DNA from: Planctomycetota bacterium
Lineage (GTDB): Bacteria; Planctomycetota; UBA1135; GCA-002686595
Direction of reading: 5' to 3'
NCBI GenBank assembly: GCA_014237855.1
Contig: JABACD010000001.1
Span: 186,001 to 250,000, forward strand
DNA length: 64,000 bases
How positions within the stretch are numbered: position 1 is the stretch's first letter; every line of letters starts with the position of its first letter. The position numbers and the translations under genes were made by a program. Under the pieces are notes generated by a model, which was not told the origin of the DNA, did no database searches, and saw only the letters and a list, made by a program, of their open reading frames with translations. This document shows, in pieces, positions 26,506 through 36,060 of the stretch.

Positions 26506-29500
26506 AGGAAGCCACGAACAATCGTGGACGCAGGCGCTGGTTACGCAGGGGGGCCTGGCTCATCGCCATGCTTGTTGCTGGACGTCTACTCCTGGCCATC
26601 TCGTTGGGACCCCTGGTTCGCGAAGCAGCCTCGAGGGTTGGTATTGCTCTCCAGTTCGAGGAACTCGATCTGGACATTCTCGATGGCAGACTCGAGGTGT
26701 GGCGCTTGGACGCAAGAGTCAGGCAGGAGAGCGGGGAGCCCGTACCGCTGCTGACCGCGCAGACCCTCGTTCTTGATCTCGACACCACCAAGCTGTTGAA
26801 GGGTCGAATCGTCGTCAGGAGATTCGACCTCGCAGGAGTCCAGGTCGATCTGTCACGAGGTAAGGACGGCAACTGGAATCTCGATCCACTGCTCGCCAGC
26901 TTGAGCGCTGGCAAGACAGACGAATCCGCCCCTCAACCCAGCGTGGTCAAGCAGCCCGGCCCCATCTCGCTGGACTCCCCCCTGGAGATCATCGCGGCCC
27001 ACATCCAGGCCTTGACGATCCGCCTTCACGATGAGCAACAGGACCCCCCCACCGACGTCAGCCTGACCCTGACGCTCACAGCTGCGGACATCGGCTCAGA
27101 GGAAGAGGACGCAGAACTCGACCTGGTGGCGACCTCTCCCCAGGTTCTGGATCTGTTTCGCGTCCAGGGCTCGGGTAGGAGCGGGGGAACCTCTGCTGAC
27201 GCCAAGCTCTCGGTCGAGCTCTCCAGCCTGCGACTTGAACCTGTAGCTGACCTGCTCGCGCTCCTCGGAATCGAACCGCGAGCGAAGAGGATTGATGGCG
27301 GGCTCTCCCTCGACTTGGAGGTCACTGCTGCCAACGAGCTGGGCGACCGACTCAAGGTCTCAATGGGCCTGAGCAAAGCCCGCCTGAGTCACGATGGCCA
27401 GGAAGCCCTGGGACTTGACTCGGTGGCCATCAAGATCGCTGAGCTGGGTGCCACGAGTCTCCATGTCGAGGAGCTGAGTCTCGATGGACTGAGAGGACGG
27501 GCCACGCGCTTGCCTGGAGGTGACATGTCGTTTGGTGGTCTGGTCTGGCATGGGCCACCCCAGTCCAACGCCGTGGACAAGCCACCAGTGCGTCAGGAGG
27601 CAACCCCCGATGACAAGGCGACCAACGCGGTCGATACCGGCCCAGCAGAAAGAGTCAGCCCCTTCCAGTGGAACTTGGAGAAGGTCGCTGTTAGCCGAGG
27701 ACAGCTGACCTACTCGGACCAAGCCCTCGAACCGGAGCTCGATATATCCGCCGTTCTTGATGAACTCCAGCTGGGGCCGCTCTCGTCACGGTCCAACGCA
27801 CCGCCTGCACAACTACGACTGAAGGGTAGCTCGCCGCAGCTACTGAAGAGTGCCGACATCTCAGGCACCGTCCAGGTCTTCGAGAGTGTGCCGGAGATGG
27901 AAGTGGCAGTTACAGCCGAGGGAATCGATCCCCGCGGGATTGCCCCCTACCTCGCCATGATTGGTATCGAGCCGACCTTTGTGTCGGGCAATCTAAAGGT
28001 CGCTTCCTTCTCGCTCGGAGGGACCGGGAACGGAGGAACCGAGATCAAGCTGAGCAAGCTGGATCTCGACGACGGTCAGGCTGAACTCGGAACGATCGAG
28101 TCCATCTCAGTGCGGCTCGCGCCGGGCATGGCTCCGGACATTGCGCTGGAGGGGGCTCGACTCGAGGTCCTGAGGGAGAAGACCGACACCGTTGCACTCC
28201 TGGGCCTACGCCTGGGCGCGTCCCCCACGCCGCCCAAGACAGTGGGTCGTGACAGCTCGAAGGTAGTCGAGCCGAGTCCGGAGCCAGGGGCTCCATCAAG
28301 CTTCTCGCTGCCTACCCTGAACCTGCCAACCGTGGCGGTGTCCATCGACCACGTCCTGCTCCGAGACGAACTCTCTGACTCTCCCCCCTTCTCTCTGGGC
28401 CCGCTGACCGCCAAGCTCGCGCTCACCGATCGGGTAGAAAAAGAGGCTCGAGCCTACGCCATCGATCTCCAAGGACAGACTCAACTGGCGAGCGAGCTCA
28501 ATGCAAAGCTCCGCCTGAGTCAGGCAGGGTCCGGCTCGCTTGAGCTGGCCGGGAGTGCGCGTGCCAGCGAGCTGGAGTTGGAGCCCTTGAGGACGTGGCT
28601 CGACCTTGTCGGCGTCGAGCCGCTGCCCACCAAGAGCTCCTTCGAGGGCAAGTTCTCACTCTCGGTCGCGGCAATCAATGGGGAGCCAACCCTGGATCTG
28701 CAAGCCGGCCCCTTGCACTTCTCCCAGGACTCGGCCACTCCAGACAACGAGTGGTTGGGGCTCGAGCAACTGACCGTCGAGCAGCTCTCCCTCGCCGGGC
28801 CCTTGAGGGCAAGGAGAGTGAGTCTCAAGTCTCCTTCATTCTCCATCCAACGTGACTCCTCGGGCGGCTGGATCGCCTTGGGAGTTCGGCTGCCACCGCC
28901 CGTGCCCGCGACAGCCCCCGGAGCTCAAGAGCTCATCGCAGCTTCCAAGGAACCGGCAACGAAGACCGCCCCGGCCAACTCTGAGGAAACGGCTCCAGAG
29001 ACCTCACCCCAACCAGCCACCAGCATGTTTCAGCTGAGCCAGCTGGAGCTCAAGGGAGCTCGGGCCAGGTTCGAGGATCGGAGTCTTGCCAAACCACACA
29101 CCATCGAAGTCGGAGTGGATCTTGATCTGAAGGATCTGGCTCCCGGTGTGGGGTCCAAGGCAAGCCAGCTCGATGGGAAACTCTCCCTGGATGATCTGAG
29201 CCTCAGCGCCAAGGGCGAGCTCCAGCTCGACCCGAATGACTGGCGTGCCAAGCTGGCCTTCGGCGGAGACCAGCTCTCTGGAGCTGCTGTGGCCCCCTAC
29301 CTTCCTCCCGGAATCGACATCGATCTGAAGAGTGGGCACGCCAAGGGCGAGCTGGAGGCCAGGTACGCCAGGAATACGGAGGGTGGCGAACTACTCTCCC
29401 TGCAGCTGAATGAACTGATGCTCGGTGAGATAGGAGCCAAGCGGCCCCTGGTCTCGCTCACCAGCCTGCAGGCCGACATCCCCCGCCTTGATGTCGCGGC

Positions 29501-31991
29501 CAATGTCTTCAACATCGAGAAGATAGCGCTCGCAGGAGCAGCGCTGGATGTAGTTCGTACCGCTGACGGCGGGGTCAGCCTGCTGGGAGTTCACATCGCT
29601 CCTGCCCCCCAGGGATCCAAGACCCCAAAGGCCGAGTCCCCGGAGACGGGTCCAGGAACCAGCGAGACGGTCGTGACTAAAGTGGAGCGAGGAGGACATC
29701 TTCGCCTGGCTCACCTTGATCTTGAGCTGGCGGAGTTACGGGTCACGAATGAGACTCATCCAGACTCGCCTCCCTCGATCTCCCATGCAAAGCTCGCACT
29801 ACGCGACCCCTATGAGATCACCATCGCTCCTGACAGGGATGACCTTGATCTATCCGAGGTCGCCTTTGATCTGACCGCAGGAGTCTCACCGGGGATCAAG
29901 TCCTTTCAACTGGGGGCAGAGCTGACCCCCTTCGTCGATTGCCCCCAGCTTGACGCGAAGATCGCAATCACTGGCATCTCTGGTGACGGCCTCCTCGCCC
30001 TTGCTCCGGAGCTTGGCGACAGGTTGGATCTCTCGGGCCTGACCGATGGGACCTTTGACGCCTCCCTGGAGTCCGAGCTCGCATGGCGCCGACGAGGTCC
30101 ATTTGACTTCAAGCTGAAGAATGGCTTCGGAGCGGATGTGCTCCTGGAGAACGTCGCTCTCCGACAGCAACCCAAGGGAGACATTGCGCTCGGCGTCGAT
30201 GTGGTCGAGTTGGAGATTCGCCGCTTTGTTCCACTCTCGGGCCTCCTGGAGATCACTCGACTCGAAGTCGACACACCGAGGGCTCACATCCGCAAGACCA
30301 AAGAAGGCCTGCAGCTCGCTGGAGTCACACTTCTCGCTCCTGCCGATAGTCCAGATGGCCCGAAGCAGCCAACCCAGGTGCCGAATGAGGCTCCTGTCGA
30401 GGCCAAGCAGTCGACCGCAAGCAAGGATCCGAAGACCAAGCCCAGCGAGACTGAAGAGGATCTGGCCAGCCAGACGCCCACCGATGACCAGACCCCGGTC
30501 GAAGGCGAGACAAGTGCCCCGGCGAATCCACCGGAGACCCGCATCGACAGCGTCGTCATCAATGGAATCGATGCGGTCTTTGAGGATGCAACGACCTCCC
30601 CAGCGATCGTCCTGCCCCTTGATTCACTGGCAGTCGAAGTTCGCGGCCTGTCGACTCAAGCACTGATCGAGCCGATCCCGATTCGATTCTCTGCCTCGCT
30701 CGGAGGCGGCAAGGTCTCCCTCCCGAAGAAGCAGGCGGATGGCTCCTTCGTCGCCGGGATCGCCTCGGGTGCCATCGGCGTGATTTCCGGTAAGAAAGAG
30801 GAGGTTGTCTACGAGGATCGCCCCTTCTTCGATGAGGCCTCCCTCAGCGGTCTGCTCACCCTGGCTCCCTCCCCGAAGGGATGGCTTCGAATGTCCATGA
30901 GTGGCTTCGAGCTCTTGGGAATTCGCGGGATTGCCAGGGAGGGCGGTGCAGAGATCGGATCAGGCACACTCGATTTCAACGCACAGGTCCGCCTGGAAGG
31001 AGACAAGCCTGGAACCATCAAGTCCCTCTCCGTGTTCTCCGACCTCTCGCTCTCCGAGCCAGCAGGCGGCCCGATCTCACGCTACCTCAAGCTCCCGGTT
31101 GGCCTTGACACCGTGCTCTTCGTGCTCAAGAACAACCAGGGAGAGCACCGCATTCCGCTCAACTTCGAGATCGGTGAGAATGGCAAGATCAGCATGAGCA
31201 ACGTTGCAGCGAAGGCATCCGCAGCGCTGCTAGGCATGATCACGGAAGCCCTTGCGAGCGCCCCCGCCCGGGCAGCCGGCGAGGTGACGGACATGGTCGG
31301 ATTGGGGGGCATCTTCTCCGGTGATGGCGGAAAGTCCAAGTATGCGGGATTGACCTCCACCATCGACTTCGAGGCAGGTGCCGTCCGTATTGGACCGGCA
31401 GCAGCGGAGTCACTCGATGAGATCATCAAGGCGATGGAGGAAGATCCTCTGCTGGAAATCCGCGCCACCCACCACTTTGGTACTGCCGACCTGGAGAGGG
31501 CAGAGAGGCTGGTCTCACCGAACTCTGACGAGGCAATGACCCTGCTGCGGTCCTTACGGCTCAATCGTGACGAGCTTGCACGGCGCAACGCAGAGCTAAC
31601 CTCCTTGGCTCGCTCTCAGTTGCTGCTAGGGGAACGGGAAGCCTTCGATCAGACCAGAGCTGAGCTGGTCAGTGTGAACCAAGCTCTGGGACTCACAGAG
31701 AACGGTATCGACCTCGTCGCCGACTTCCTGCGATCGGGCTCCACGAGGACTCGCAAGCGACGCGTACGGCAGGCATCTCTGGCCATGGCGCGTGCGAGAA
31801 TCAATGCCCTGGCGAGGATCTTGTACTCCAAGGGCCTGACGTACGCCCGAGTCGACCTGAGACCCCCGCGCATGGAGGCCCCGAAGACCGAGGAGGGAGA
31901 GGACCCGCATGGGCGAATCGTCGTGATCACTCGAGGAGGGACGCCCCCTCCCGGATTCTTCGGACGAATCCTCGGCTGGTTCAAGTTCTAG
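26502..31991 (+). CDS. Giant AsmA-like / DUF748 protein, probable periplasmic lipid-transfer bridge
   Basis: An 1829-residue protein from the GTG at 26502. One N-terminal transmembrane segment (about 18-36) is followed by a very long beta-rich body of AsmA/DUF748 type: GPLVREAASRVGIALQFEELDLDILDGRLE in pieces, then recurring units such as VSRGQLTYSDQALEPELDI, LKGARARFEDRSLAKPHTI and INGIDAVFEDATTSPAIVLP. Pro, Ala, Thr and Glu-rich linkers separate blocks (about 780-840, 1030-1055, 1280-1345). The C-terminus becomes helical and ends with a Gly/Phe-rich tail. AsmA-family proteins span the periplasm and carry phospholipids to the outer membrane. It is coupled to an upstream lipoprotein. Confidence 0.85.
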   Translation: MKEATNNRGRRRWLRRGAWLIAMLVAGRLLLAISLGPLVREAASRVGIALQFEELDLDILDGRLEVWRLDARVRQESGEPVPLLTAQTLVLDLDTTKLLKGRIVVRRFDLAGVQVDLSRGKDGNWNLDPLLASLSAGKTDESAPQPSVVKQPGPISLDSPLEIIAAHIQALTIRLHDEQQDPPTDVSLTLTLTAADIGSEEEDAELDLVATSPQVLDLFRVQGSGRSGGTSADAKLSVELSSLRLEPVADLLALLGIEPRAKRIDGGLSLDLEVTAANELGDRLKVSMGLSKARLSHDGQEALGLDSVAIKIAELGATSLHVEELSLDGLRGRATRLPGGDMSFGGLVWHGPPQSNAVDKPPVRQEATPDDKATNAVDTGPAERVSPFQWNLEKVAVSRGQLTYSDQALEPELDISAVLDELQLGPLSSRSNAPPAQLRLKGSSPQLLKSADISGTVQVFESVPEMEVAVTAEGIDPRGIAPYLAMIGIEPTFVSGNLKVASFSLGGTGNGGTEIKLSKLDLDDGQAELGTIESISVRLAPGMAPDIALEGARLEVLREKTDTVALLGLRLGASPTPPKTVGRDSSKVVEPSPEPGAPSSFSLPTLNLPTVAVSIDHVLLRDELSDSPPFSLGPLTAKLALTDRVEKEARAYAIDLQGQTQLASELNAKLRLSQAGSGSLELAGSARASELELEPLRTWLDLVGVEPLPTKSSFEGKFSLSVAAINGEPTLDLQAGPLHFSQDSATPDNEWLGLEQLTVEQLSLAGPLRARRVSLKSPSFSIQRDSSGGWIALGVRLPPPVPATAPGAQELIAASKEPATKTAPANSEETAPETSPQPATSMFQLSQLELKGARARFEDRSLAKPHTIEVGVDLDLKDLAPGVGSKASQLDGKLSLDDLSLSAKGELQLDPNDWRAKLAFGGDQLSGAAVAPYLPPGIDIDLKSGHAKGELEARYARNTEGGELLSLQLNELMLGEIGAKRPLVSLTSLQADIPRLDVAANVFNIEKIALAGAALDVVRTADGGVSLLGVHIAPAPQGSKTPKAESPETGPGTSETVVTKVERGGHLRLAHLDLELAELRVTNETHPDSPPSISHAKLALRDPYEITIAPDRDDLDLSEVAFDLTAGVSPGIKSFQLGAELTPFVDCPQLDAKIAITGISGDGLLALAPELGDRLDLSGLTDGTFDASLESELAWRRRGPFDFKLKNGFGADVLLENVALRQQPKGDIALGVDVVELEIRRFVPLSGLLEITRLEVDTPRAHIRKTKEGLQLAGVTLLAPADSPDGPKQPTQVPNEAPVEAKQSTASKDPKTKPSETEEDLASQTPTDDQTPVEGETSAPANPPETRIDSVVINGIDAVFEDATTSPAIVLPLDSLAVEVRGLSTQALIEPIPIRFSASLGGGKVSLPKKQADGSFVAGIASGAIGVISGKKEEVVYEDRPFFDEASLSGLLTLAPSPKGWLRMSMSGFELLGIRGIAREGGAEIGSGTLDFNAQVRLEGDKPGTIKSLSVFSDLSLSEPAGGPISRYLKLPVGLDTVLFVLKNNQGEHRIPLNFEIGENGKISMSNVAAKASAALLGMITEALASAPARAAGEVTDMVGLGGIFSGDGGKSKYAGLTSTIDFEAGAVRIGPAAAESLDEIIKAMEEDPLLEIRATHHFGTADLERAERLVSPNSDEAMTLLRSLRLNRDELARRNAELTSLARSQLLLGEREAFDQTRAELVSVNQALGLTENGIDLVADFLRSGSTRTRKRRVRQASLAMARARINALARILYSKGLTYARVDLRPPRMEAPKTEEGEDPHGRIVVITRGGTPPPGFFGRILGWFKF

Positions 31992-32049
31992 CCAACCAAT
32001 GACGCCCCCGGCCCGGGCACCTCTCGTCGGATGGGCGCAGAGTCCAACC

Positions 32050-33339
32050 TCACACGTTGCCCCTGACCATGTCGAGGAGCCGCCCCAGAATCCTGGCACC
32101 ATCAACCCGCAGGCCATTGTGCTCATACTCGTTGGTGACCCAGGTTCGCACACCAGGAATTCGCGCCGCCGTATCCAGTGAGTGCGCGACTGGCACGTAG
32201 ACATCGTCGTGGTAGACAGCTGCCGCCACCGGAACCGTATTGTTCGCCAGGCGTTCGTGGTCATAGAGCCGTGGCCAGTCGTCTCTAGCAGCCAACAGGT
32301 CCGCAGCCTCACGCAGTCCGCGGAGTGCACCCCACTCCTCGAACATCCACGGGAAGATCATCTCACAGGTGAAGTAGAGCGGACCGTCGGTCTCATCGAA
32401 CTGCTTGTACTCGGACCGCAGGCGTGCCGCGCACCAATTCGTGGCCGCCTCCTGGCCGTAGATCGGCTCGTGCAGGATCGAGAAGATCGGGTTCGTGTCG
32501 TATGCGTTGTAGTTCTGCACTCCTCGAAGAAATCCATAGCTGAGCCTCGAGGCGCCTTGCACGTCCACAAAGGCCTCGTCGACCAGGTAGTGCAATCGCT
32601 CGAAACCATCGCTCATCCCAAAGGACAGTCCCAGGGTTTGAAAGCCCCTGACCGTCAGCCGGTCACCATTCGAGAGGCGCACATCGTTCTCATCCAGGAA
32701 AGCCGCGATCTTCCGGATACGATCCACGTCTCCGGGATAGCGGTCATAGTACAGGCGATTCTTCTCGATGAGCTTGGAGTAGGTCTGTCGGTAGATTTCC
32801 TCGAGAGGAGCCGCGATGGCTGGTAGGCCGCCTGTGATCAGAACCGCGTCCAGGCTCTCAGGTGCTACAGAGAGATAGTGGGTCCCACAGAATCCACCGT
32901 AGCTCTGTCCGAGTAGAGTCCAGGTACTCTCCTCACCGAGGAGCTGCCGTCGAATACATTCGGCATCGGAGACAATCGAATCGCTGCGAAAGAGGGCCAG
33001 GTGCTCGGCCATCTCACTGGCACTGGAGAATCCTCCCAGGCTTTCATGGGTCACAGGTGTGCTCCGCCCGGTGCCCCGTTGATCCAGTAGGACGACTCGA
33101 AAGTCCTCGAGGGCGCGTCCGAGCCAGCCCCCTCCATCGAGAGGCCGAGGTGAAGGAAATCCTGGTCCACCCTGGAGGAACAGGAGCGCCGGTAGAGCCT
33201 TTCCCTCGTTCGCTGGCTTCGTCACCTCTCGCGCAAAGACGGTGAGCTTGGGCCCGTCGGGGCGCTGATGGTCGAGCGGCAGCTCGAATTCATGCTCCAG
33301 GAAGTTCAGGCCGGGAATCGACTGTCGGGTGGTTCTCAT
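32050..33339 (-). CDS. Alpha/beta hydrolase, prolyl-aminopeptidase (S33) family
   Basis: A 429-residue protein from the ATG at 33339; a TTG at 33360 would add seven residues. The S33 fold is visible: FLQGGPGFPSPRP (oxyanion loop HGGPG-like), VLLDQRGTGRSTPVT, and the nucleophile elbow LLGQSYGGFCGT with Ser. The C-terminal VTNEYEHNGLRVDG holds the likely catalytic His. Members remove N-terminal proline or act on other small esters and peptides. No signal peptide is visible. It is divergent from the SDR gene across 139 bases. The exact substrate is unknown. Confidence 0.88.
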   Translation of the reverse strand: MRTTRQSIPGLNFLEHEFELPLDHQRPDGPKLTVFAREVTKPANEGKALPALLFLQGGPGFPSPRPLDGGGWLGRALEDFRVVLLDQRGTGRSTPVTHESLGGFSSASEMAEHLALFRSDSIVSDAECIRRQLLGEESTWTLLGQSYGGFCGTHYLSVAPESLDAVLITGGLPAIAAPLEEIYRQTYSKLIEKNRLYYDRYPGDVDRIRKIAAFLDENDVRLSNGDRLTVRGFQTLGLSFGMSDGFERLHYLVDEAFVDVQGASRLSYGFLRGVQNYNAYDTNPIFSILHEPIYGQEAATNWCAARLRSEYKQFDETDGPLYFTCEMIFPWMFEEWGALRGLREAADLLAARDDWPRLYDHERLANNTVPVAAAVYHDDVYVPVAHSLDTAARIPGVRTWVTNEYEHNGLRVDGARILGRLLDMVRGNV

Positions 33340-33478
33340 GGGCGCAGTGTCGGGATTCAACCTGGAAAGGCAACAGCCTTGCGCTCAAGGGCCAAGAGTG
33401 GTCGCCTGTGTAGCCCCAGGCCGGGCCTCCTGGCCAGCCTGCAGCCTCTCGACAACCCCAAACTCTGACGACAATCCC

Positions 33479-34288
33479 GTGGCCACCCCCTCCCAGACAG
33501 TTGTTCCCGACCGCTACACCGGACGCCATATCGCCATCACCGGAGCCGGTACGGGCATCGGTCAGGCAATCGCCAAGCGCCTTTGGATGGAGGGCGCTAG
33601 CCTGACCCTGCTCGCCAGGGATGCCTCTCGCCTGGAGGCAACGGCCCTCGCTTGCCAGGCCGAGCGCATGGGCGACGGCTCCCAGATCGGCTGGGCATCC
33701 TGTGACGTTCAGGAGAGACCGGCCATCGATTCCTCCCTGAGTACAGCTACGGCCGAGCGAGGCCCTCTCTACGCCTGTATCGCAAACGCGGGCGTCGGAG
33801 GTCCAAACGAGGACGGACCGGAGGATCGCTTTGGGGAGCTCATCTCCACCAACCTGGTCGGGACCTACAACAGCTTTCGCGCCGCTCAATCCCAGCTATC
33901 CAGTGACGGAGCCCGCCATCTCGTGGCCATCTCATCGATCCTGGGGCGCATTGGAGTGCCCGGCTACACCGGTTACTGCGCCTCCAAGACGGGCATCCTG
34001 GGACTCGTGCGCGCCCTCGCTGCAGAGCTCGCACCGGCTGAAGTCCAGGTCAACGCCATCTGCCCTGGATGGGTCGACACGCAGATGGCACGAGACGGCA
34101 TTGACGGCATGGCCGCTGGAATGGGAATCGACTCCGACAAGGCCTACGAGCTCGCGATGCAAGCCGTCCCACTTGGACGCATGAGCGAGGTCGAGGACAT
34201 CGCCGGAATGGTTGCCTGGCTCATATCACCCGACGCTCGAGGCGTCACCGGACAGGCTCTCGACATGAACGGCGGAGCGTTCATGTAG
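33479..34288 (+). CDS. Short-chain dehydrogenase/reductase
   Basis: A 269-residue protein from the GTG at 33479; the frame upstream to 33329 has no conserved content. The nucleotide-binding TGAGTGIGQAIA lies near residue 20, IANAG near 100, the catalytic Ser in ISSILGRIG and the YCASK motif (Y-x3-K) near 165. The CPGWVDT block and the C-terminal TGQALDMNGG match classical SDRs close to 3-oxoacyl-ACP reductase and 3-hydroxyacyl-CoA dehydrogenases. The substrate cannot be assigned. It converges on pyrK with a 13-base gap. Confidence 0.88.
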   Translation: MATPSQTVVPDRYTGRHIAITGAGTGIGQAIAKRLWMEGASLTLLARDASRLEATALACQAERMGDGSQIGWASCDVQERPAIDSSLSTATAERGPLYACIANAGVGGPNEDGPEDRFGELISTNLVGTYNSFRAAQSQLSSDGARHLVAISSILGRIGVPGYTGYCASKTGILGLVRALAAELAPAEVQVNAICPGWVDTQMARDGIDGMAAGMGIDSDKAYELAMQAVPLGRMSEVEDIAGMVAWLISPDARGVTGQALDMNGGAFM

Positions 34289-34301
34289 GGTCGCCGAGCA
34301 G

Positions 34302-35132
34302 TCAGTGAGCCAGCGAGATCGCCCTGGAATCGAATACTGGCCCTTCAACACAGCACTTTGCGTTGGGCCAGGCGCTCAGAGGACCGTCCTCTCGGGTCGG
34401 AACCACGCAGCCATTGCAGATACCGACCCCACAGCCCATGTAGGATTCCAGGCTGAGCCAGGCCGGCAGCTCATTGACGGCCGCCAGCCTCTCGGCAGCT
34501 ATCAGCATCGGCTCGGGTCCGCATGCCTGAAGCTGGCAGTCGCGTGGAATCCTCTCGGCCTGCCACTCTTCCTCCAGGCAACCAATGACGTGGCCCCGGA
34601 ATCCGAGCGAGCCATCATCGGTGGTGGGCAGGACCCTCACACCAAGCTCTTCGAAGGCGGCCAGGTCGTAGAGCATGCCCCGGGTGGCTGCCCCGTAGAT
34701 CAGTGTCATGGAACCAGCTGAGAGCCCCTCCGCTAGCAGTTGCTTGATGGCCAGGTAGAAAGGTGCCGAGCCGATGCCTCCGGCCAGCATGACCAGGTGC
34801 TTATCGGGGACCAGGCTCGGCCATCCATTTCCCAGGGGGCCGATCAACCGCATCTCACTTCCCACGGCAGCCTCTGCTAGCGCATGGGTTCCTGCGCCGA
34901 TCACCTTGATCAGGAACTCGAGGCGCGCCCCTCTCTGCTTGAAGAGCGAGAAGGGCCTCGGAATGAGCGGGCCGACGTCGTCGCCACGCCTGAGCATGAA
35001 GAAGCGCCCAGCATTCAGGGCCGGATAGGCCTGTTCGGTCTCGACCTCCAACAGAACTCCGTCATCACCGGAGTCGATGACCGCTGTCACGGTCGCCAGT
35101 TGCGAGTTCGCATCGTCGGGCGGGGCGGGCAT
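34302..35132 (-). CDS. pyrK: Dihydroorotate dehydrogenase electron-transfer subunit, PyrK-like
   Basis: A 276-residue protein from the ATG at 35132; a GTG at 35249 would extend it without conserved sequence. The ferredoxin-reductase-like fold shows the FAD motif RPFSLF, AGGIGSAPFYLA, the NAD-side CGPEPML and a C-terminal 2Fe-2S loop GCGVGICNGC...KCC. The cysteine spacing (x4, x2, x11-12) is that of PyrK, which passes electrons from PyrD to NAD. No pyrD or other pyr gene is in the window, so the partner is elsewhere. A related FAD/2Fe-2S reductase role cannot be excluded. Confidence 0.88.
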   Translation of the reverse strand: MPAPPDDANSQLATVTAVIDSGDDGVLLEVETEQAYPALNAGRFFMLRRGDDVGPLIPRPFSLFKQRGARLEFLIKVIGAGTHALAEAAVGSEMRLIGPLGNGWPSLVPDKHLVMLAGGIGSAPFYLAIKQLLAEGLSAGSMTLIYGAATRGMLYDLAAFEELGVRVLPTTDDGSLGFRGHVIGCLEEEWQAERIPRDCQLQACGPEPMLIAAERLAAVNELPAWLSLESYMGCGVGICNGCVVPTREDGPLSAWPNAKCCVEGPVFDSRAISLAH

Positions 35133-35311
35133 GGCGCGCAACAGTCTATCGAGGAGCGGTCGACACGCGAAGTCTGGACTTGCTCGAGGAGTGCGATCCG
35201 CCAGGACTCTACCCCCCCGAGCCTCGTCCCCGACCCAGATACGGGCCACGGTCCCACCAGATCATTGCAGCCTGTTCACCCGCGATTCCATTACAGCTAC
35301 CTTCATCCTGG

Positions 35312-36022
35312 ATGGAGATCACCAGCCCACTTGAACCGAAGATCAGGCGGACCCGCAGGCCAGAGGCTGGGCCTCCTCGTTCAGTCTGGATCCTGACGCT
35401 GCTCCTGGCCCTGGTCACCAGCTGCAGCTCTCCTCCCCAGGCCGAGCCAGCGGGATCGGCCTGGCAAGACCTCTTCGATGGCCAGAGCCTGGAAGGCTGG
35501 GAGAGTATCCAGTTCGGAGGCGAGGGGCAGGTCGAGCTCCGGGCCGGTATCGCCCTGCTGCCCATCGGTTCGCCACTCACCGGCCTGCGCTACCCTGCGG
35601 GGCTCCCGCTGACCAGCGGCTACGAGCTCGAGGCGTGCTGCCTTCGACAGACGGGGACCGATTTCTTCTGCGGGCTGACCATTCCGGTGGGAGACAGCTT
35701 CGCCACAGTGGTCCTCGGGGGTTGGGGTGGAGCTCTCTGCGGACTGTCCTGCATCGACCTACTCGACGCCTCGGAGAACGAGACCAAGAGCTTCCGACGG
35801 TTCGAGTCGGACACGATCTACACCCTTCGTATTCGCGTCGAGAGTCACCGAGTGCGTGCATGGGTGGATAGTGAGGTGCTTTTCGACTTCGAGATCGGCA
35901 GCCGGCTCATCTCGCCAAGGACCGAGGTGCTCCCCTGCCTACCCCTCGGACTGGCGAGCTACCTCACGACCGCTGAATTTCACTCGATGCGATGGCGCCC
36001 CCTGGCCTCGATACCCGATTGA
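35312..36022 (+). CDS. DUF1080 (3-keto-disaccharide hydrolase-like) lipoprotein
   Basis: A 236-residue protein. After a lipoprotein signal (ILTLLLALVTSCSS) the DUF1080 concanavalin-like fold begins with WQDLFDGQSLEGW and continues through SGYELEACCLRQTGTDFFCGL and IRVESHRVRAWVDSEVLF. In Planctomycetota this domain is common in secreted polysaccharide-degrading systems and is named for keto-disaccharide hydrolysis. It heads a likely operon with the symporter (38-base gap) and the sulfatase. Several cysteines in the body are unusual. Confidence 0.85.
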   Translation: MEITSPLEPKIRRTRRPEAGPPRSVWILTLLLALVTSCSSPPQAEPAGSAWQDLFDGQSLEGWESIQFGGEGQVELRAGIALLPIGSPLTGLRYPAGLPLTSGYELEACCLRQTGTDFFCGLTIPVGDSFATVVLGGWGGALCGLSCIDLLDASENETKSFRRFESDTIYTLRIRVESHRVRAWVDSEVLFDFEIGSRLISPRTEVLPCLPLGLASYLTTAEFHSMRWRPLASIPD

Positions 36023-36060
36023 GTTGTCCCTCTGCCAGCTGACCCCTTAGGCTGCTCACC

